From Ensifer adhaerens (GTDB lineage Bacteria > Pseudomonadota > Alphaproteobacteria > Rhizobiales > Rhizobiaceae), in the NCBI RefSeq assembly GCF_000697965.2, contig NZ_CP015880.1:1054001-1118000 (forward strand): DNA of 64,000 bases. The letters are read 5' to 3'. Below are positions 21,982 to 31,608 of the stretch, one piece after another. How positions within the stretch are numbered: position 1 is the first letter of the stretch; the number at the start of each line of letters is the position of its first letter. A program made the position numbers and the translations under genes. The notes below the pieces were generated by a model that saw only the letters and a program-made list of their open reading frames with translations, had not been told where the DNA came from and made no database searches.

Positions 21982-22745
21982 TCGCCTTTGAAAGTGGCGG
22001 CCGGATCTCGCTCGACGATTTCCGGCACGTCGCTCTCGATGCGGTCGGGTCGACCAACAGTGAATGCCTGGCGCGTGCGCGCCAGGGTGACCCGGGCAAT
22101 CTCTGGGTCACGGCCATCAGGCAGACCGGCGGGCGCGGACGTCGCGGCCGGGCATGGTTCTCCGAACCGGGCAATCTCTACGCTTCGCTTCTCCTCATCG
22201 AGCCGGCACCGGTCGAGTACCTGCACTCTTTGCCGCTCGCTGTCGCCGTCGCCGTTCACAGGGCGATCCGACAGGTGATGCCGCCGGGTTCGGCGCCGGT
22301 GGAGATCAAGTGGCCGAACGACATCCTGATCGACGGCAAGAAGACCTGCGGTATCCTGCTTGAAGGCGAAAGCCTCCCGGACGGGCGCCGGGCGCTGGTC
22401 ATCGGTTGCGGCATCAACATCGCGGTCCAGCCGGATGAAGGGCTCTATCCCGTGACGTCGCTGGCCAACGAAGGTGCGTCGGTTTCGCCCGACGAACTGT
22501 TTGCTCGCCTGTTCCTGACGATGGCGGAGACCCTGCAGGTTTGGGATCGGGGCGCCGGTATCGCTACGACGATCGAACAATGGCGGGCGGCAGCCCGCGG
22601 CATCGGTGAAACGATAACCGTGAACCTGCCGGACCGGTCGCTTTCAGGGCGCTTTGCCGGTATTGATGAGGCCGGACGGCTGGTGCTCGACACCGGCAAC
22701 GGCATGACGCAGGCGATTGCCGCCGGCGACGTATTTTTCGGATAA
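21978..22745 (+). CDS. birA: Biotin--[acetyl-CoA-carboxylase] ligase
   Basis: This 255-residue enzyme uses ATP to attach biotin to carboxylases. The biotinyl-AMP-binding motif is visible as [11 protein letters not shown], with [20 protein letters not shown] after it. There is no N-terminal winged-helix DNA-binding domain, so this is a group I ligase without the repressor function of E. coli BirA. The start is a TTG overlapping the nuoN stop (TTGA); no ATG lies near enough upstream of the conserved core. Coupling to nuoN suggests expression with complex I. Confidence 0.93.
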   Translation: MIAFESGGRISLDDFRHVALDAVGSTNSECLARARQGDPGNLWVTAIRQTGGRGRRGRAWFSEPGNLYASLLLIEPAPVEYLHSLPLAVAVAVHRAIRQVMPPGSAPVEIKWPNDILIDGKKTCGILLEGESLPDGRRALVIGCGINIAVQPDEGLYPVTSLANEGASVSPDELFARLFLTMAETLQVWDRGAGIATTIEQWRAAARGIGETITVNLPDRSLSGRFAGIDEAGRLVLDTGNGMTQAIAAGDVFFG

Positions 22746-22770
22746 ATTTGGAACAGGGGCGCAACACGAC

Positions 22771-24438
22771 ATGGCGCAAGAAGAAGAATTGGTGTTCTTG
22801 CCGCTCGGCGGCGTCGGCGAAATCGGCATGAATCTTGGCCTGTACGGCTACGGACGGCCGGGCAGCCGCCAGTGGATCATGGTCGATTGCGGTGTGACTT
22901 TCCCGGGGCCAGAGCTCCCGGGGGTCGACCTCGTGCTCCCCGATATCGGCTTTCTCGCCGAAGAGCGCCGCAATCTCAAGGCGATCATCATCACCCATGC
23001 GCACGAGGACCACTATGGCGGTCTGAACGACCTGTGGCCCGGTCTCAATGTGCCGGTCTATGCCTCGCCGTTCACGGCAGGCATGCTCGAAGCCAAGCGG
23101 GACTTCGAGAAGAGCCGGGGCGAGATCCCCATCACGATCTTCAAGCAGGGCGACCGTATCAATGTCGGCCCCTTCGAGATTGAGGCCGTCGGCGTCAACC
23201 ACTCGATCCCCGAGCCAATGTCGCTGATCATTCGCACGCCGGTCGGCACCGTGGTTCATACCGGCGACTGGAAGATCGACCTTCACCCGTCGCTCGGACC
23301 GTTGACCGACGAGACACGCTTCCGCCAGATCGGCGATGAAGGTGTGCTTGCGCTCGTCTGCGATTCCACCAATGCGATGCGCGACGGCGTTTCGCCGTCG
23401 GAGCAGGAGGTTTCCGAAAGCCTGACGAAGATCATCGCCAACGCTGAGGGTCGGGTGGCGATCACGACGTTCTCCTCGAATGTCGGGCGCATCCGCTCGA
23501 TCGCCGAAGCGGCGGAAGAGGCCGGCAGGGATGTGCTTCTGCTCGGCAGTTCGATGAAGCGGGTCGTCGCCGTCGCTACGGATCTTGGGCTGATGGAAGG
23601 CATCAAACCTTTCCTCGCCGAAGACGAGTTCGGCTACGTGCCGCGCGACAAGGTCGTGGTCATCCTGACTGGCAGCCAGGGCGAGCCGCGGGCAGCCCTT
23701 GCCAAGATCGCCCGTGACGAGATGCGAAATGTCGCCTTCTCGGCTGGCGACACGGTCGTGTTTTCCTCACGCACGATCCCGGGCAACGAAAAGGCGATCA
23801 ACGACATCAAGAACGGCCTGGTGGAACAGGGCATCCACATCATCACCGACAGCGAGGCGCTGGTGCACGTATCCGGCCACCCGCGTCGCACCGAGCTGCA
23901 GCAGATGTACCAGTGGCTACGGCCGCAGATCCTCGTACCTGTTCATGGCGAGGCGGCGCATCTGACGGCGCATGGCGAACTGGGCCGGCAGTCCGGCATC
24001 GCCAGCGTTCCGCGTCTCAGGAACGGCGAAATGCTGCGTCTTGCGCCAGGTCCCGCCGAAGTGATCGACGAAGCGCCCCATGGCCGCATCTACAAGGACG
24101 GCAGCCTCATCGGCGATTTCGAGGAGATGGGCATCGGCGAACGCCGCAAGCTCTCCTTCGCCGGCCATGTCGCCGTCAACGTGGTTCTCGACAGCCGCTA
24201 CGATTTCATGGGCGACCCGGATATCGTCGCGATCGGCTTGCCGGAGTTCGACGACGAGGGCGAGGACATGGAGGACACGCTCTATGACGCCATTCTTGGC
24301 GCCGTCGAGAGCATTCCGCGGGCAAAGCGCAAGGATCTGGCAATGCTGCAGGAGGCGGTCCGCCGCGCCGTGCGCAGCACCGCCAACCAGATCTGGGGCA
24401 AGAAGCCGATCGTCACGGTGTTTGTCACCAAAGTCTGA
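22771..24438 (+). CDS. rnj: Ribonuclease J
   Basis: This 555-residue metallo-beta-lactamase/beta-CASP nuclease has both endo- and 5'-3' exonuclease activity in its family and serves rRNA maturation and mRNA decay. The metal site HAHEDH is at residues 76-81. Further motifs are VVHTGDWKID, the beta-CASP segments with LTGSQGEPRAAL and SSRTIPGNE, and VHGEAAHLTAHGEL. The ATG at 22771 (MAQEEELVFLPLGGVGEIGMN) is the family start; the earlier open frame overlaps birA. RNase J alongside RNase E-type enzymes is typical of Rhizobiales. It is probably in the same transcript as birA. Confidence 0.95.
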   Translation: MAQEEELVFLPLGGVGEIGMNLGLYGYGRPGSRQWIMVDCGVTFPGPELPGVDLVLPDIGFLAEERRNLKAIIITHAHEDHYGGLNDLWPGLNVPVYASPFTAGMLEAKRDFEKSRGEIPITIFKQGDRINVGPFEIEAVGVNHSIPEPMSLIIRTPVGTVVHTGDWKIDLHPSLGPLTDETRFRQIGDEGVLALVCDSTNAMRDGVSPSEQEVSESLTKIIANAEGRVAITTFSSNVGRIRSIAEAAEEAGRDVLLLGSSMKRVVAVATDLGLMEGIKPFLAEDEFGYVPRDKVVVILTGSQGEPRAALAKIARDEMRNVAFSAGDTVVFSSRTIPGNEKAINDIKNGLVEQGIHIITDSEALVHVSGHPRRTELQQMYQWLRPQILVPVHGEAAHLTAHGELGRQSGIASVPRLRNGEMLRLAPGPAEVIDEAPHGRIYKDGSLIGDFEEMGIGERRKLSFAGHVAVNVVLDSRYDFMGDPDIVAIGLPEFDDEGEDMEDTLYDAILGAVESIPRAKRKDLAMLQEAVRRAVRSTANQIWGKKPIVTVFVTKV

Positions 24439-24495
24439 TTGGCCGGTCGCCCGTGACCATGTAAGCGGAACCGGACGTCAAAGCGGGAGATCGCA

Positions 24496-24900
24496 ATGCT
24501 TGGAAGAGTGAACCACATCGCCATCGCAGTGCCGGATCTTCACTCCGCCGCCGAAAGCTATCGCTCGACGCTCGGCGCCTCCGTCACCGAGCCACAGGCT
24601 TTGCCCGAACACGGCGTCACCGTCGTGTTCGTCACGCTTGCAAACACCAAGGTCGAGCTGCTGGAGCCGCTCGGCGAGGGCTCACCGATTGCCGCTTTCC
24701 TGGCGAAGAACCCTTCGGGCGGGATGCATCACATCTGCTACGAGGTAGAGAACATCCTGTCGGCGCGCGACGCGTTGCGCGCCGCCGGAGCGCGAGTGTT
24801 GGGCGATGGTGAGCCGAAGATCGGCGCCCATGGCAAGCCGGTGCTCTTCCTGCATCCCAAGGATTTTCAGGGTACGCTGATCGAACTCGAAGAGGTGTGA
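24496..24900 (+). CDS. mce: Methylmalonyl-CoA epimerase (glyoxalase/VOC family)
   Basis: This 134-residue vicinal-oxygen-chelate protein is the size of methylmalonyl-CoA epimerases, which interconvert the R and S forms of methylmalonyl-CoA in propionate metabolism. Metal ligands are visible in GRVNHIAIAVPDL, GGMHHICYEVENI and the terminal GTLIELEEV. The segment VELLEPLGEGSPIAAFL is characteristic of this subfamily. A ribosome site GGGAG precedes the ATG by 8 bases. It is 57 bases after rnj and in the same direction. Confidence 0.93.
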   Translation: MLGRVNHIAIAVPDLHSAAESYRSTLGASVTEPQALPEHGVTVVFVTLANTKVELLEPLGEGSPIAAFLAKNPSGGMHHICYEVENILSARDALRAAGARVLGDGEPKIGAHGKPVLFLHPKDFQGTLIELEEV

Positions 24901-25030
24901 CAGTAGATCGCGCGATGCCGGTTTGTGCGATCGGGCGGTCAGCGCTATAAGGCGGACGGAATGTCGCGGAAGTCGCGGCGAAACGCGGGTTGCTCGCTGT
25001 CTTGCCGATCGCCTTCACCGGGAGCTTGAA

Positions 25031-25300
25031 ATGCCGCTTTTTTCGACCTTTGCCATCTACTTCATCATCTGGTGGATCACGCTCTTTGCCGTGCTGCCCC
25101 TCGGCGTGCGCACTCAGGCTGAAGAAAACAGCGTCGTTCCGGGGAGTGTCGAGAGCGCCCCGGCGAAGTTCAACGCCAAGCGTGTTGTGCTTTTGACGAC
25201 GGTGATTGCGGCCGTCATTCAACTTGCCTGGTATATCCTGTCCGTCAGGCTCGGCTACGGCATAGATTCCATTCCGCGTTTCTACCCAAAATTTGATTGA
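25031..25300 (+). CDS. DUF1467 family small membrane protein
   Basis: This 89-residue protein starts MPLFSTFAIYFIIWWITLFAVLPLGVRTQ, a first transmembrane helix ending in the family motif, and has a second helix (VVLLTTVIAAVIQLAWYILS). This matches the DUF1467 family found almost only in alphaproteobacteria. GGGAG lies 6 bases before the ATG at 25031; the frame is open upstream but without supporting features. Its place after mce is common in Rhizobiales. The function is unknown. Confidence 0.88.
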   Translation: MPLFSTFAIYFIIWWITLFAVLPLGVRTQAEENSVVPGSVESAPAKFNAKRVVLLTTVIAAVIQLAWYILSVRLGYGIDSIPRFYPKFD

Positions 25301-25506
25301 TAAGTTCATCGCGGCCGCCGCGTGAGCCGGTCGCTCTCAATGCGACATGTTCTGTGCAATTTGATGGGCACATCTGTGCCTTGACGGAGCCTGCGCGCAT
25401 GCCCGCGGGCAAAACCCGGGCAATTGCAGGATTGACCGCCGTGAAATTGACATAGTTCAATTTTGCAAGGTGCTTCGCGCGTCTGTCTCTTGCTGAAAAG
25501 CAAAAA

Positions 25507-25531
25507 AAAACAAGGCTAAAAGCCTTGTTTT
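25507..25531. terminator. Bidirectional intrinsic terminator between DUF1467 gene and proS
   Basis: An 11-base inverted repeat AAAACAAGGCT/AGCCTTGTTTT encloses the loop AAA. It has an A-run on its left and a T-run on its right, so RNA from either strand forms a hairpin followed by U residues. On the plus strand it would end the nuo-birA-rnj-mce transcript. Confidence 0.75.
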
Positions 25532-25731
25532 TCAAGTTTCGCGTGATCTTTAATCCGTTTCCGGCGGCAGCGACGAAGCGCGCCTAAGATCTTATCCTCC
25601 CAAGACTTGACCGCGAAAGTCGGCAAGAATTTAGTCTTCATGCCTGTTTTGTGAGCCGAAACTAGCCCAAACATTGGGCTCTGTCATCCTGTTTTTTTGC
25701 ATTTTTGCTACAGTTGGGTAAAATATTCCCG

Positions 25732-25763
25732 TTGACAATTACTGTCGTAATCTTGTTACTAGC
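25732..25763 (+). promoter_or_regulatory. Possible promoter upstream of proS
   Basis: A perfect TTGACA (25732-25737) is followed at 18-19 bases by TTACTA/TACTAG, a weak -10. If used, proS would have a leader of roughly 280 bases. Confidence 0.35.
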
Positions 25764-26048
25764 GTGCTCTTTTGACGCAGGAGCGGCGTCGAGTTCCCCC
25801 TGAAAATCCGTGGATGCTTTCTCTGCCCGTGACAACGGAGAGCAGGGTTTTCTTCCGCCGGCGAAGCAGCTATGAACGCAAGGCTCCTAAAGGTTCCTGC
25901 CGGCTTTGCCGGTGATGGAAAATGGAGAGCCCGACCCGAAAAGCAGCGGTCGCCTTTACCAATCAAAAGGTGAAGCCGGCATCTCGCTCAACGTCATTTC
26001 GCCCGAATCCGCCGATAGTGCGACGTTCATCAAGTTCTGGAACCCGTC

Positions 26049-27377
26049 ATGCGCCTGTCCCGCTTTTTTATGCCCATCCTGAAGGAAAATCCCAAGGAAG
26101 CGGAAATCGTTTCCCACCGCCTCATGCTGCGCACGGGCATGGTCCGGCAGCAGTCTTCGGGCATCTATACCTGGCTGCCATTGGGCAAGCGGGTTCTCGA
26201 CAAGGTCAACGCGGTCATCCGCGAGGAGCAGAACCGCTCCGGCGCGATCGAGCTTCTGATGCCGACCCTCCAGTCTGCCGAGCTGTGGCAGGAAAGCGGT
26301 CGCTACGACGCCTACGGCAAGGAAATGCTGCGTATCAAGGACCGGCAGGACCGGCCGATGCTCTACGGCCCGACGAACGAGGAAATGATCACGGACGTCT
26401 TCCGTTCCTACGTGAAGTCCTACCGCGACCTGCCGCTCAATCTCTACCACATCCAGCTGAAGTTCCGTGACGAGATCCGTCCGCGCTTCGGCACCATGCG
26501 CTCGCGCGAATTCCTGATGAAGGACGCCTATTCCTTCGATCTCGATCGGGAAGGGGCCGAACACGCCTATAACCGGATGTTTGCCGCTTACTTGCGCACC
26601 TTCGCGCGCATGGGCCTTCGCGCCATTCCGATGCGCGCCGATACCGGCCCGATCGGCGGCAATCTCAGCCACGAATTCATCATTCTTGCCGATACCGGCG
26701 AGTCCGAAGTCTTCTGCCATAAGGATTTCCTCGGCTTCGATATTCCGGGCGAAGACACGAATTTCGATGACGTTGCCGGCCTGAAGACGATCTTCGACAA
26801 GTGGACCTCGCGTTATGCGGCGACGTCGGAAATGCACGACGAGGCAGCCTTCAACGCGGTTGCCGAGGGCGACCGACTGTCGGCCCGCGGCATCGAAGTC
26901 GGCCACATCTTCTATTTCGGCACCAAGTACTCCGAAGCCATGGGCGCCAAGGTTCTCGGCCCCGACGGCAAGGAGCATGCAGTGCACATGGGCTCCTATG
27001 GCATCGGCCCGACCCGTCTGGTGCCGGCGATCATCGAAGCCTCGCATGACGACAACGGCATCATCTGGCCGAAGTCGATCGCGCCGTTCGATGGCGTCAT
27101 CATAAACATGAAAGCGGGCGATGCCGCTTGTGACGGCGCCTGCGAGACGCTCTATTCTGAACTCGGCAAGGCTGGATTCGAGGCGCTGCTCGACGACAGG
27201 GACGACCGCGCTGGTGCGAAGTTCGCGACGGCTGATCTGATCGGCGTTCCGGTCCAGATCATCGTCGGACCGCGTTCGATCGCCAATGGCGAAGTCGAGG
27301 TCAAGGACCGCAAGACCGGCGAGCGCGAGACGATGACCGTCGAAGCGGCGATCAACAAGCTGATCGCAACGAAGTGA
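26049..27377 (+). CDS. proS: Prolyl-tRNA synthetase, short alphaproteobacterial type
   Basis: This 442-residue class II synthetase charges tRNA-Pro. Motif 2 is visible around [21 protein letters not shown] and motif 3 as [16 protein letters not shown], and [11 protein letters not shown] is the proline-site region. The protein is about 130 residues shorter than E. coli ProS because it lacks the inserted Ala-tRNA editing domain, as is usual in Rhizobiales. The ribosome site is weak. lolC follows after 19 bases, so proS and the lol genes are probably one operon. The last 15 codons occur again at 29515 (see repeat entries). Confidence 0.96.
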   Translation: MRLSRFFMPILKENPKEAEIVSHRLMLRTGMVRQQSSGIYTWLPLGKRVLDKVNAVIREEQNRSGAIELLMPTLQSAELWQESGRYDAYGKEMLRIKDRQDRPMLYGPTNEEMITDVFRSYVKSYRDLPLNLYHIQLKFRDEIRPRFGTMRSREFLMKDAYSFDLDREGAEHAYNRMFAAYLRTFARMGLRAIPMRADTGPIGGNLSHEFIILADTGESEVFCHKDFLGFDIPGEDTNFDDVAGLKTIFDKWTSRYAATSEMHDEAAFNAVAEGDRLSARGIEVGHIFYFGTKYSEAMGAKVLGPDGKEHAVHMGSYGIGPTRLVPAIIEASHDDNGIIWPKSIAPFDGVIINMKAGDAACDGACETLYSELGKAGFEALLDDRDDRAGAKFATADLIGVPVQIIVGPRSIANGEVEVKDRKTGERETMTVEAAINKLIATK

Positions 27378-28706
27378 CGAGGCGAGGGAAGGCAGGATGA
27401 CCGCCGTGACTGAAAATCAGGTGCAGGCCGCAGAGCGGCCTGAAAAGTCCTCCAGCCGACCCTTTTCCGCCTTCGAGCGTATGGTGGCGTGGCGCTACCT
27501 GCGCTCCAGACGCAAGGAAGCCTTCATCTCTGTCATCGCCGGCTTCTCCTTCATCGGCATCATGCTCGGCGTGGCGACGCTGATCATCGTCATGGCGGTG
27601 ATGAACGGCTTCCGCACCGAGCTCATCTCCCGCATCCTCGGCATCAACGGCCACATGATCGTCCAGCCGATCGACGGTCCGCTCAACAATTATCCGGAAC
27701 TGGCGACCAAATTTTCGGGCGTCAAGGGCGTCACCATGGCGATCCCGATGGTCGAAGGCCAGGTCCTGGCGCAAGGGGTCGGTGACAGCTCGACCGGTGC
27801 GCTGGTGCGCGGTATCCGCGCCGACGACTTGAGCAAGATGAAGTCGGTTTCTGACCACATCCAGTCCGGCGATCTCGTCGGCTTTGCCTCCGGCTCTGGC
27901 GTGGCTATCGGTTCGCGCATGGCCGAGCAGCTTGGCATAACGGTCGGCGGAACGATTACGCTGACCTCGCCCAACGGCGACGTGACACCGCTCGGCATGA
28001 ACCCCCGTGTGAAGGCCTATACCGTCTCGGCGATCTACGAGATCGGCATGTCGGAATATGATTCAACAATCATCTTCATGCCGCTTGAAGAGGCACAGCT
28101 GTTCTTCAACGCCGAGGGACTGGTTCAGTCGATCGAGATCTTCGTCGAACATCCAGATGTCGTTGAGGAGTTGCGCCAGCCGATCGAGGACGCGGCCGGA
28201 CGGCAGATCTTCATCACCGACTGGCGCGACCGCAACAAGACCTTCTTCTCCGCGCTCCAGGTGGAGCGCAACGTGATGTTCATGATCCTGACGCTAATCG
28301 TGCTGGTCGCGGCGCTCAACATCATCTCCGGCCTGATCATGTTGGTGAAGGACAAGGGCAGCGACATCGCGATCTTAAGGACCATGGGCGCGACCTCCGG
28401 CTCGGTGATGCGCATCTTCTTCATGACGGGGGCTGCAATCGGCGTCGCCGGAACGGTCGCGGGCGTGGCGCTCGGCGTCGTCGTCTGCCTCAACATCGAA
28501 TCCATCCGACAGTTCTTCTCCTGGATCTCCGGAACGACGCTGTTTAGCCCAGAGCTTTATTTCCTCAGCCAGCTTCCGGCCGACATGAACGCAGACGAGA
28601 CTGCACTCGTCATCGTCATGGCGCTGACCCTTTCCTTCCTCGCCACGATCTTTCCGGCCTGGCGCGCCTCGCGCCTCGATCCGGTGCAGGCCCTGCGTTA
28701 CGAATG
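27331..28706 (+). repeat. Direct repeat, copy A: proS 3' end plus lolC
   Basis: A segment of about 1.38 kb that recurs at 29513-30888 at a constant offset of 2182 bases with no indels. It runs from the last 15 codons of proS to the end of lolC. The flanks differ completely on both sides. Mismatches are clustered near the ends and around 28250-28310; the stretch 27790-28200 is almost identical. Confidence 0.93.
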
Positions 28707-28707
28707 A
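27397..28707 (+). CDS. lolC: Lipoprotein-releasing ABC transporter permease LolC/LolE family, copy 1
   Basis: This 436-residue inner-membrane permease of the LolCDE system extracts outer-membrane lipoproteins for hand-over to LolA. It has an N-terminal transmembrane helix ([25 protein letters not shown]), a large periplasmic domain, and three C-terminal helices with the family sequence [26 protein letters not shown] and [14 protein letters not shown]. It ends [13 protein letters not shown]. Alphaproteobacteria normally encode a single such permease with LolD, which would act as a homodimer. Of the two copies here this one keeps the canonical QVERN segment. The GAGGGAAGG ribosome region precedes the ATG. 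Confidence 0.95.
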   Translation: MTAVTENQVQAAERPEKSSSRPFSAFERMVAWRYLRSRRKEAFISVIAGFSFIGIMLGVATLIIVMAVMNGFRTELISRILGINGHMIVQPIDGPLNNYPELATKFSGVKGVTMAIPMVEGQVLAQGVGDSSTGALVRGIRADDLSKMKSVSDHIQSGDLVGFASGSGVAIGSRMAEQLGITVGGTITLTSPNGDVTPLGMNPRVKAYTVSAIYEIGMSEYDSTIIFMPLEEAQLFFNAEGLVQSIEIFVEHPDVVEELRQPIEDAAGRQIFITDWRDRNKTFFSALQVERNVMFMILTLIVLVAALNIISGLIMLVKDKGSDIAILRTMGATSGSVMRIFFMTGAAIGVAGTVAGVALGVVVCLNIESIRQFFSWISGTTLFSPELYFLSQLPADMNADETALVIVMALTLSFLATIFPAWRASRLDPVQALRYE

Positions 28708-28723
28708 CAAGGACATCACCTCA

Positions 28724-29410
28724 ATGAATGCGCGCGTGGCACTGCAGCTTTCCGGCGTCGAACGACACTATGGGGAAGGCGAGACGTTCCTTTCCATCCT
28801 CAAGGGTGCGGACTTCACGCTGAGAAGCGGCGAGACTGTGGCGCTGGTCGCGCCGTCAGGGACCGGAAAATCGACGCTGCTGCATGTGGCGGGTCTGCTG
28901 GAACGCCCCGATAGCGGCGAGGTGCTGGTCAACGGGGTGTCCTGCGGCGGGCTCAATGACGATCGGCGCACGGCGATCCGTCGCAACGAGATCGGTTTCG
29001 TCTACCAGTTCCACCACCTGTTGCCTGAGTTCTCGGCGCTCGAAAACATCATGATGCCGCAGTTGATCGCCGGTCTGCCCAAGGCGGAAGCCGCGGAGCG
29101 GGCTGGGGCGTTGCTCGACTATATGCGCATCGGCCACCGCGCCGATCACCGCCCGGCGGAACTTTCCGGCGGCGAGCAGCAGCGCGTTGCGATTGCGCGT
29201 GCCGTTGCCAACGCGCCGCTCGTTCTCCTTGCCGACGAACCGACAGGCAATCTCGATCCGGAGACCGCCGGTTATGTCTTCGAGGCGCTGGAAGCGCTGG
29301 CACGGCAGTCGGGCCTCGCGGCATTGATCGCGACGCACAATCACGAGCTCGCCGGACTGATGGATCGGCGGGTGACGATCGAAGACGGCAAGGTCGTCGA
29401 GATGAAGTGA
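28724..29410 (+). CDS. lolD: Lipoprotein-releasing ABC transporter ATP-binding protein LolD
   Basis: This 228-residue ATPase drives lipoprotein release. It has Walker [10 protein letters not shown], the Q-loop in [21 protein letters not shown], signature [14 protein letters not shown], Walker [13 protein letters not shown] and the switch histidine in [10 protein letters not shown]. The first Walker A residue is Ala rather than the usual Gly, which should be tolerated. It lies between two near-identical lolC copies, 16 bases after the first. The gap to the second copy is 168 bases and includes a proS remnant. Confidence 0.95.
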   Translation: MNARVALQLSGVERHYGEGETFLSILKGADFTLRSGETVALVAPSGTGKSTLLHVAGLLERPDSGEVLVNGVSCGGLNDDRRTAIRRNEIGFVYQFHHLLPEFSALENIMMPQLIAGLPKAEAAERAGALLDYMRIGHRADHRPAELSGGEQQRVAIARAVANAPLVLLADEPTGNLDPETAGYVFEALEALARQSGLAALIATHNHELAGLMDRRVTIEDGKVVEMK

Positions 29411-29512
29411 GTGTGCCGGAGGGCGGACGCGACGACCACTCGGACGCCGCCACGTCAGCCTGCCTTTCGCTGGCGCACGTACAAGTCTCTCGACGTAAAT
29501 CTAGACCGCCGT

Positions 29513-30888
29513 CGATGATCGTCGAAGCGGTGATCGACAAGCTGGTCGCAACGAAGTGACGAGGCGAGGGAAGGCAGGATGACCGCCGTGACTGAAAATC
29601 AGGTGCAGGCCGCAGAGCGGCCTGAAAAGTCCTCCAGCCGACCCTTTTCCGCCTTCGAGCGTTTGGTGGCGTGGCGCTACCTGCGCTCCAGGCGCAAGGA
29701 AGCCTTCATCTCTGTCATCGCCGGCTTCTCCTTCATCGGCATCATGCTCGGCGTGGCGACGCTGATCATCGTCATGGCCGTCATGAACGGCTTCCGCACC
29801 GAACTCATCTCCCGCATCCTCGGCATCAACGGCCACATGATCGTCCAGCCGATCGACGGTCCGCTCAACAATTATGCCGAGCTTGCGACTAAATTCTCGG
29901 GCGTCAAAGGCGTCACCATGGCGATCCCGATGGTCGAAGGCCAGGTTCTGGCGCAAGGGGTCGGTGACAGTTCGACCGGCGCGCTGGTGCGCGGCATCCG
30001 CGCCGACGACTTGAGCAAGATGAAGTCGGTTTCTGACCACATCCAGTCCGGCGATCTCGTCGGCTTTGCCTCCGGCTCTGGCGTGGCTATCGGTTCGCGC
30101 ATGGCCGAACAGCTTGGCATAACGGTCGGCGGAACGATTACGCTGACCTCGCCCAACGGCGACGTGACGCCGCTCGGCATGAACCCGCGTGTGAAGGCCT
30201 ATACCGTCTCGGCGATCTACGAGATCGGCATGTCGGAATATGATTCAACAATCATCTTCATGCCGCTTGAAGAGGCACAGCTGTTCTTCAACGCCGAGGG
30301 ACTGGTTCAGTCGATCGAGATCTTCGTCGAACATCCAGATGTCGTCGAAGAGTTGCGCCAGCCGATCGAGGATGCGGCCGGACGGCAGATCTTCATCACC
30401 GACTGGCGCGACCGCAACAAGACTTTCTTCTCGACGCTCGAGGTCCAGAGCAACGTGATGTTCATGATCCTGTCGCTGATCGTGCTGGTCGCGGCACTCA
30501 ACATCATCTCCGGCCTGATCATGCTGGTGAAGGACAAGGGCAGCGACATCGCGATCCTGCGGACCATGGGCGCGACCTCCGGCTCGGTGATGCGCATCTT
30601 CTTCATGACGGGGGCTGCAATCGGCGTTGCCGGAACGGTCGCGGGCGTGGCGCTCGGCGTCGTCGTCTGCCTCAACATCGAATCCATCCGACAGTTCTTC
30701 TCCTGGATCTCGGGAACGACGATATTCAGCCCTGAGCTCTATTTCCTCAACCAGCTCCCGGCCGATATGAACGCAGACGAGACCGCACTCGTCGTCGTCA
30801 TGGCGCTGACCCTTTCCTTCCTCGCCACGATCTTTCCGGCCTGGCGCGCCTCGCGCCTCGATCCGGTGCAGGCCCTGCGTTACGATTG
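29513..30888 (+). repeat. Direct repeat, copy B: proS remnant plus second lolC
   Basis: Second copy of the segment at 27331-28706. Carry-over of the proS tail in front of lolC shows that this copy derives from the proS-lolC junction, not the reverse. It is a tandem duplication with lolD enclosed between the copies. Confidence 0.93.
29515..29559 (+). pseudogene. Remnant of the proS 3' end
   Basis: Fifteen codons ending in TGA read MIVEAVIDKLVATK, against [14 protein letters not shown] at the real proS terminus (27333-27377). The preceding sequence is unrelated to proS. It marks the left edge of the duplicated segment and has no function of its own, except perhaps carrying the ribosome-site region for the following lolC copy. 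Confidence 0.88.
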
Positions 30889-30889
30889 A
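29579..30889 (+). CDS. Lipoprotein-releasing ABC transporter permease LolC/LolE family, copy 2
   Basis: This 436-residue permease is colinear with the protein at 27397 and differs at only 11 residues by my count. The differences include Met29 to Leu, Pro to Ala after NNY, and a cluster at the start of the second transmembrane segment, where ALQVERN becomes TLEVQSN. The reading frame is intact. It could form a heterodimer with copy 1, a LolC/LolE-like division of labour arising anew, or simply raise permease dosage. It is too similar to copy 1 to be the ancient LolE. The patchy distribution of differences suggests gene conversion. Confidence 0.93.
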   Translation: MTAVTENQVQAAERPEKSSSRPFSAFERLVAWRYLRSRRKEAFISVIAGFSFIGIMLGVATLIIVMAVMNGFRTELISRILGINGHMIVQPIDGPLNNYAELATKFSGVKGVTMAIPMVEGQVLAQGVGDSSTGALVRGIRADDLSKMKSVSDHIQSGDLVGFASGSGVAIGSRMAEQLGITVGGTITLTSPNGDVTPLGMNPRVKAYTVSAIYEIGMSEYDSTIIFMPLEEAQLFFNAEGLVQSIEIFVEHPDVVEELRQPIEDAAGRQIFITDWRDRNKTFFSTLEVQSNVMFMILSLIVLVAALNIISGLIMLVKDKGSDIAILRTMGATSGSVMRIFFMTGAAIGVAGTVAGVALGVVVCLNIESIRQFFSWISGTTIFSPELYFLNQLPADMNADETALVVVMALTLSFLATIFPAWRASRLDPVQALRYD

Positions 30890-31057
30890 CCCCACGCTGT
30901 GACTTGCAACGTCGTTTCTTGAATGAATGCGTGCGTCTGACACAGCGATTACCAGCTTCGCCGGCCATCCGCGGCGTTTGGCGTCCAAAGCGCGCCGCGA
31001 TCCTTCAGATTCGCGAACCGCTGCGCGCTCTTGCGTCACTTGCTGCGGGCCTTGCCC

Positions 31058-31525
31058 TCAACGCCTGATCAGACCGCCGCGATAGTCGAGCTCGTAGGCT
31101 TCCTCGCCGTCGACGAAGATGACCTCATGCCCGGAAAAATGTGAGGTGTCGCCGCGGCTGTTGTCGATGTAGTAGCCATGGGCGTGCCGGAACTCCGTGC
31201 CGCCGAGGAAATGCCGCTTGTCGCGGTACATCGCCTGAAGCGCCGCCCTGATGACGACGCCTGCCTTTTCGCCGTTTATGAGGTCAGGTCGGATGATCCG
31301 GCCGAAGTAGTTCATCGCCCAGTGCGGCTCGTCATTCTGCCACACGGTCTCCTGGCCTGCGAAATCGGTCCCGCCGAAATAGCTGTCGAGGTAGCGCCAG
31401 CTATCCCGCTCGTAGCCGATGTCGTGGGAACCCGGGCGTGACGACGGTCGCTGCCCGCCGCCGCCGACATAGGTTTTTGATTTGGCTTCAACGATGAATT
31501 CTCTGAGTGCTTCGAGCGCGGCCAT
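31058..31525 (-). CDS. DUF5680 domain protein
   Basis: This 155-residue soluble protein opens FIVEAKSKTYVGGG, then RPGSHDIGYERDSWRYLDSYFGGTDFAGQETVWQ and WAMNYFGRI. This pattern of aromatic and glycine positions matches the DUF5680 family, often seen alone or fused behind an XRE-type helix-turn-helix. Here no DNA-binding part is present. It faces the end of the second lolC copy, with about 170 bases between the two stops. The function is unknown. Confidence 0.8.
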   Translation of the reverse strand: MAALEALREFIVEAKSKTYVGGGGQRPSSRPGSHDIGYERDSWRYLDSYFGGTDFAGQETVWQNDEPHWAMNYFGRIIRPDLINGEKAGVVIRAALQAMYRDKRHFLGGTEFRHAHGYYIDNSRGDTSHFSGHEVIFVDGEEAYELDYRGGLIRR

Positions 31526-31608
31526 GATTGTTCCTCATACGTTCGCGCCGGAGGATGTCGTGATCCGCTGAAGTTGTAAAGAACAAATAGAGAACAATCA
31601 CCCGGTTA

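Larger units (their letters stand above)
25301..26048. other. Long intergenic region upstream of proS
   Basis: Nearly 750 bases without a supportable protein gene, in a window where most gaps are below 200. It is relatively AT-rich between 25490 and 25770. Elements seen: a dyad AAATTGA/TCAATTT (25444-25463), a hairpin flanked by A and T runs (25507-25531), a hairpin AGCCCAA/TTGGGCT (25664-25680) and a TTGACA box at 25732. Short frames on the minus strand have no coding features. Confidence 0.6.

Noticed and set aside
25306..25503. 65-codon minus-strand frame in the gap before proS
   Set aside because: No ribosome site, an Arg/Cys-rich composition typical of chance frames, and overlap with a dyad in non-coding DNA.
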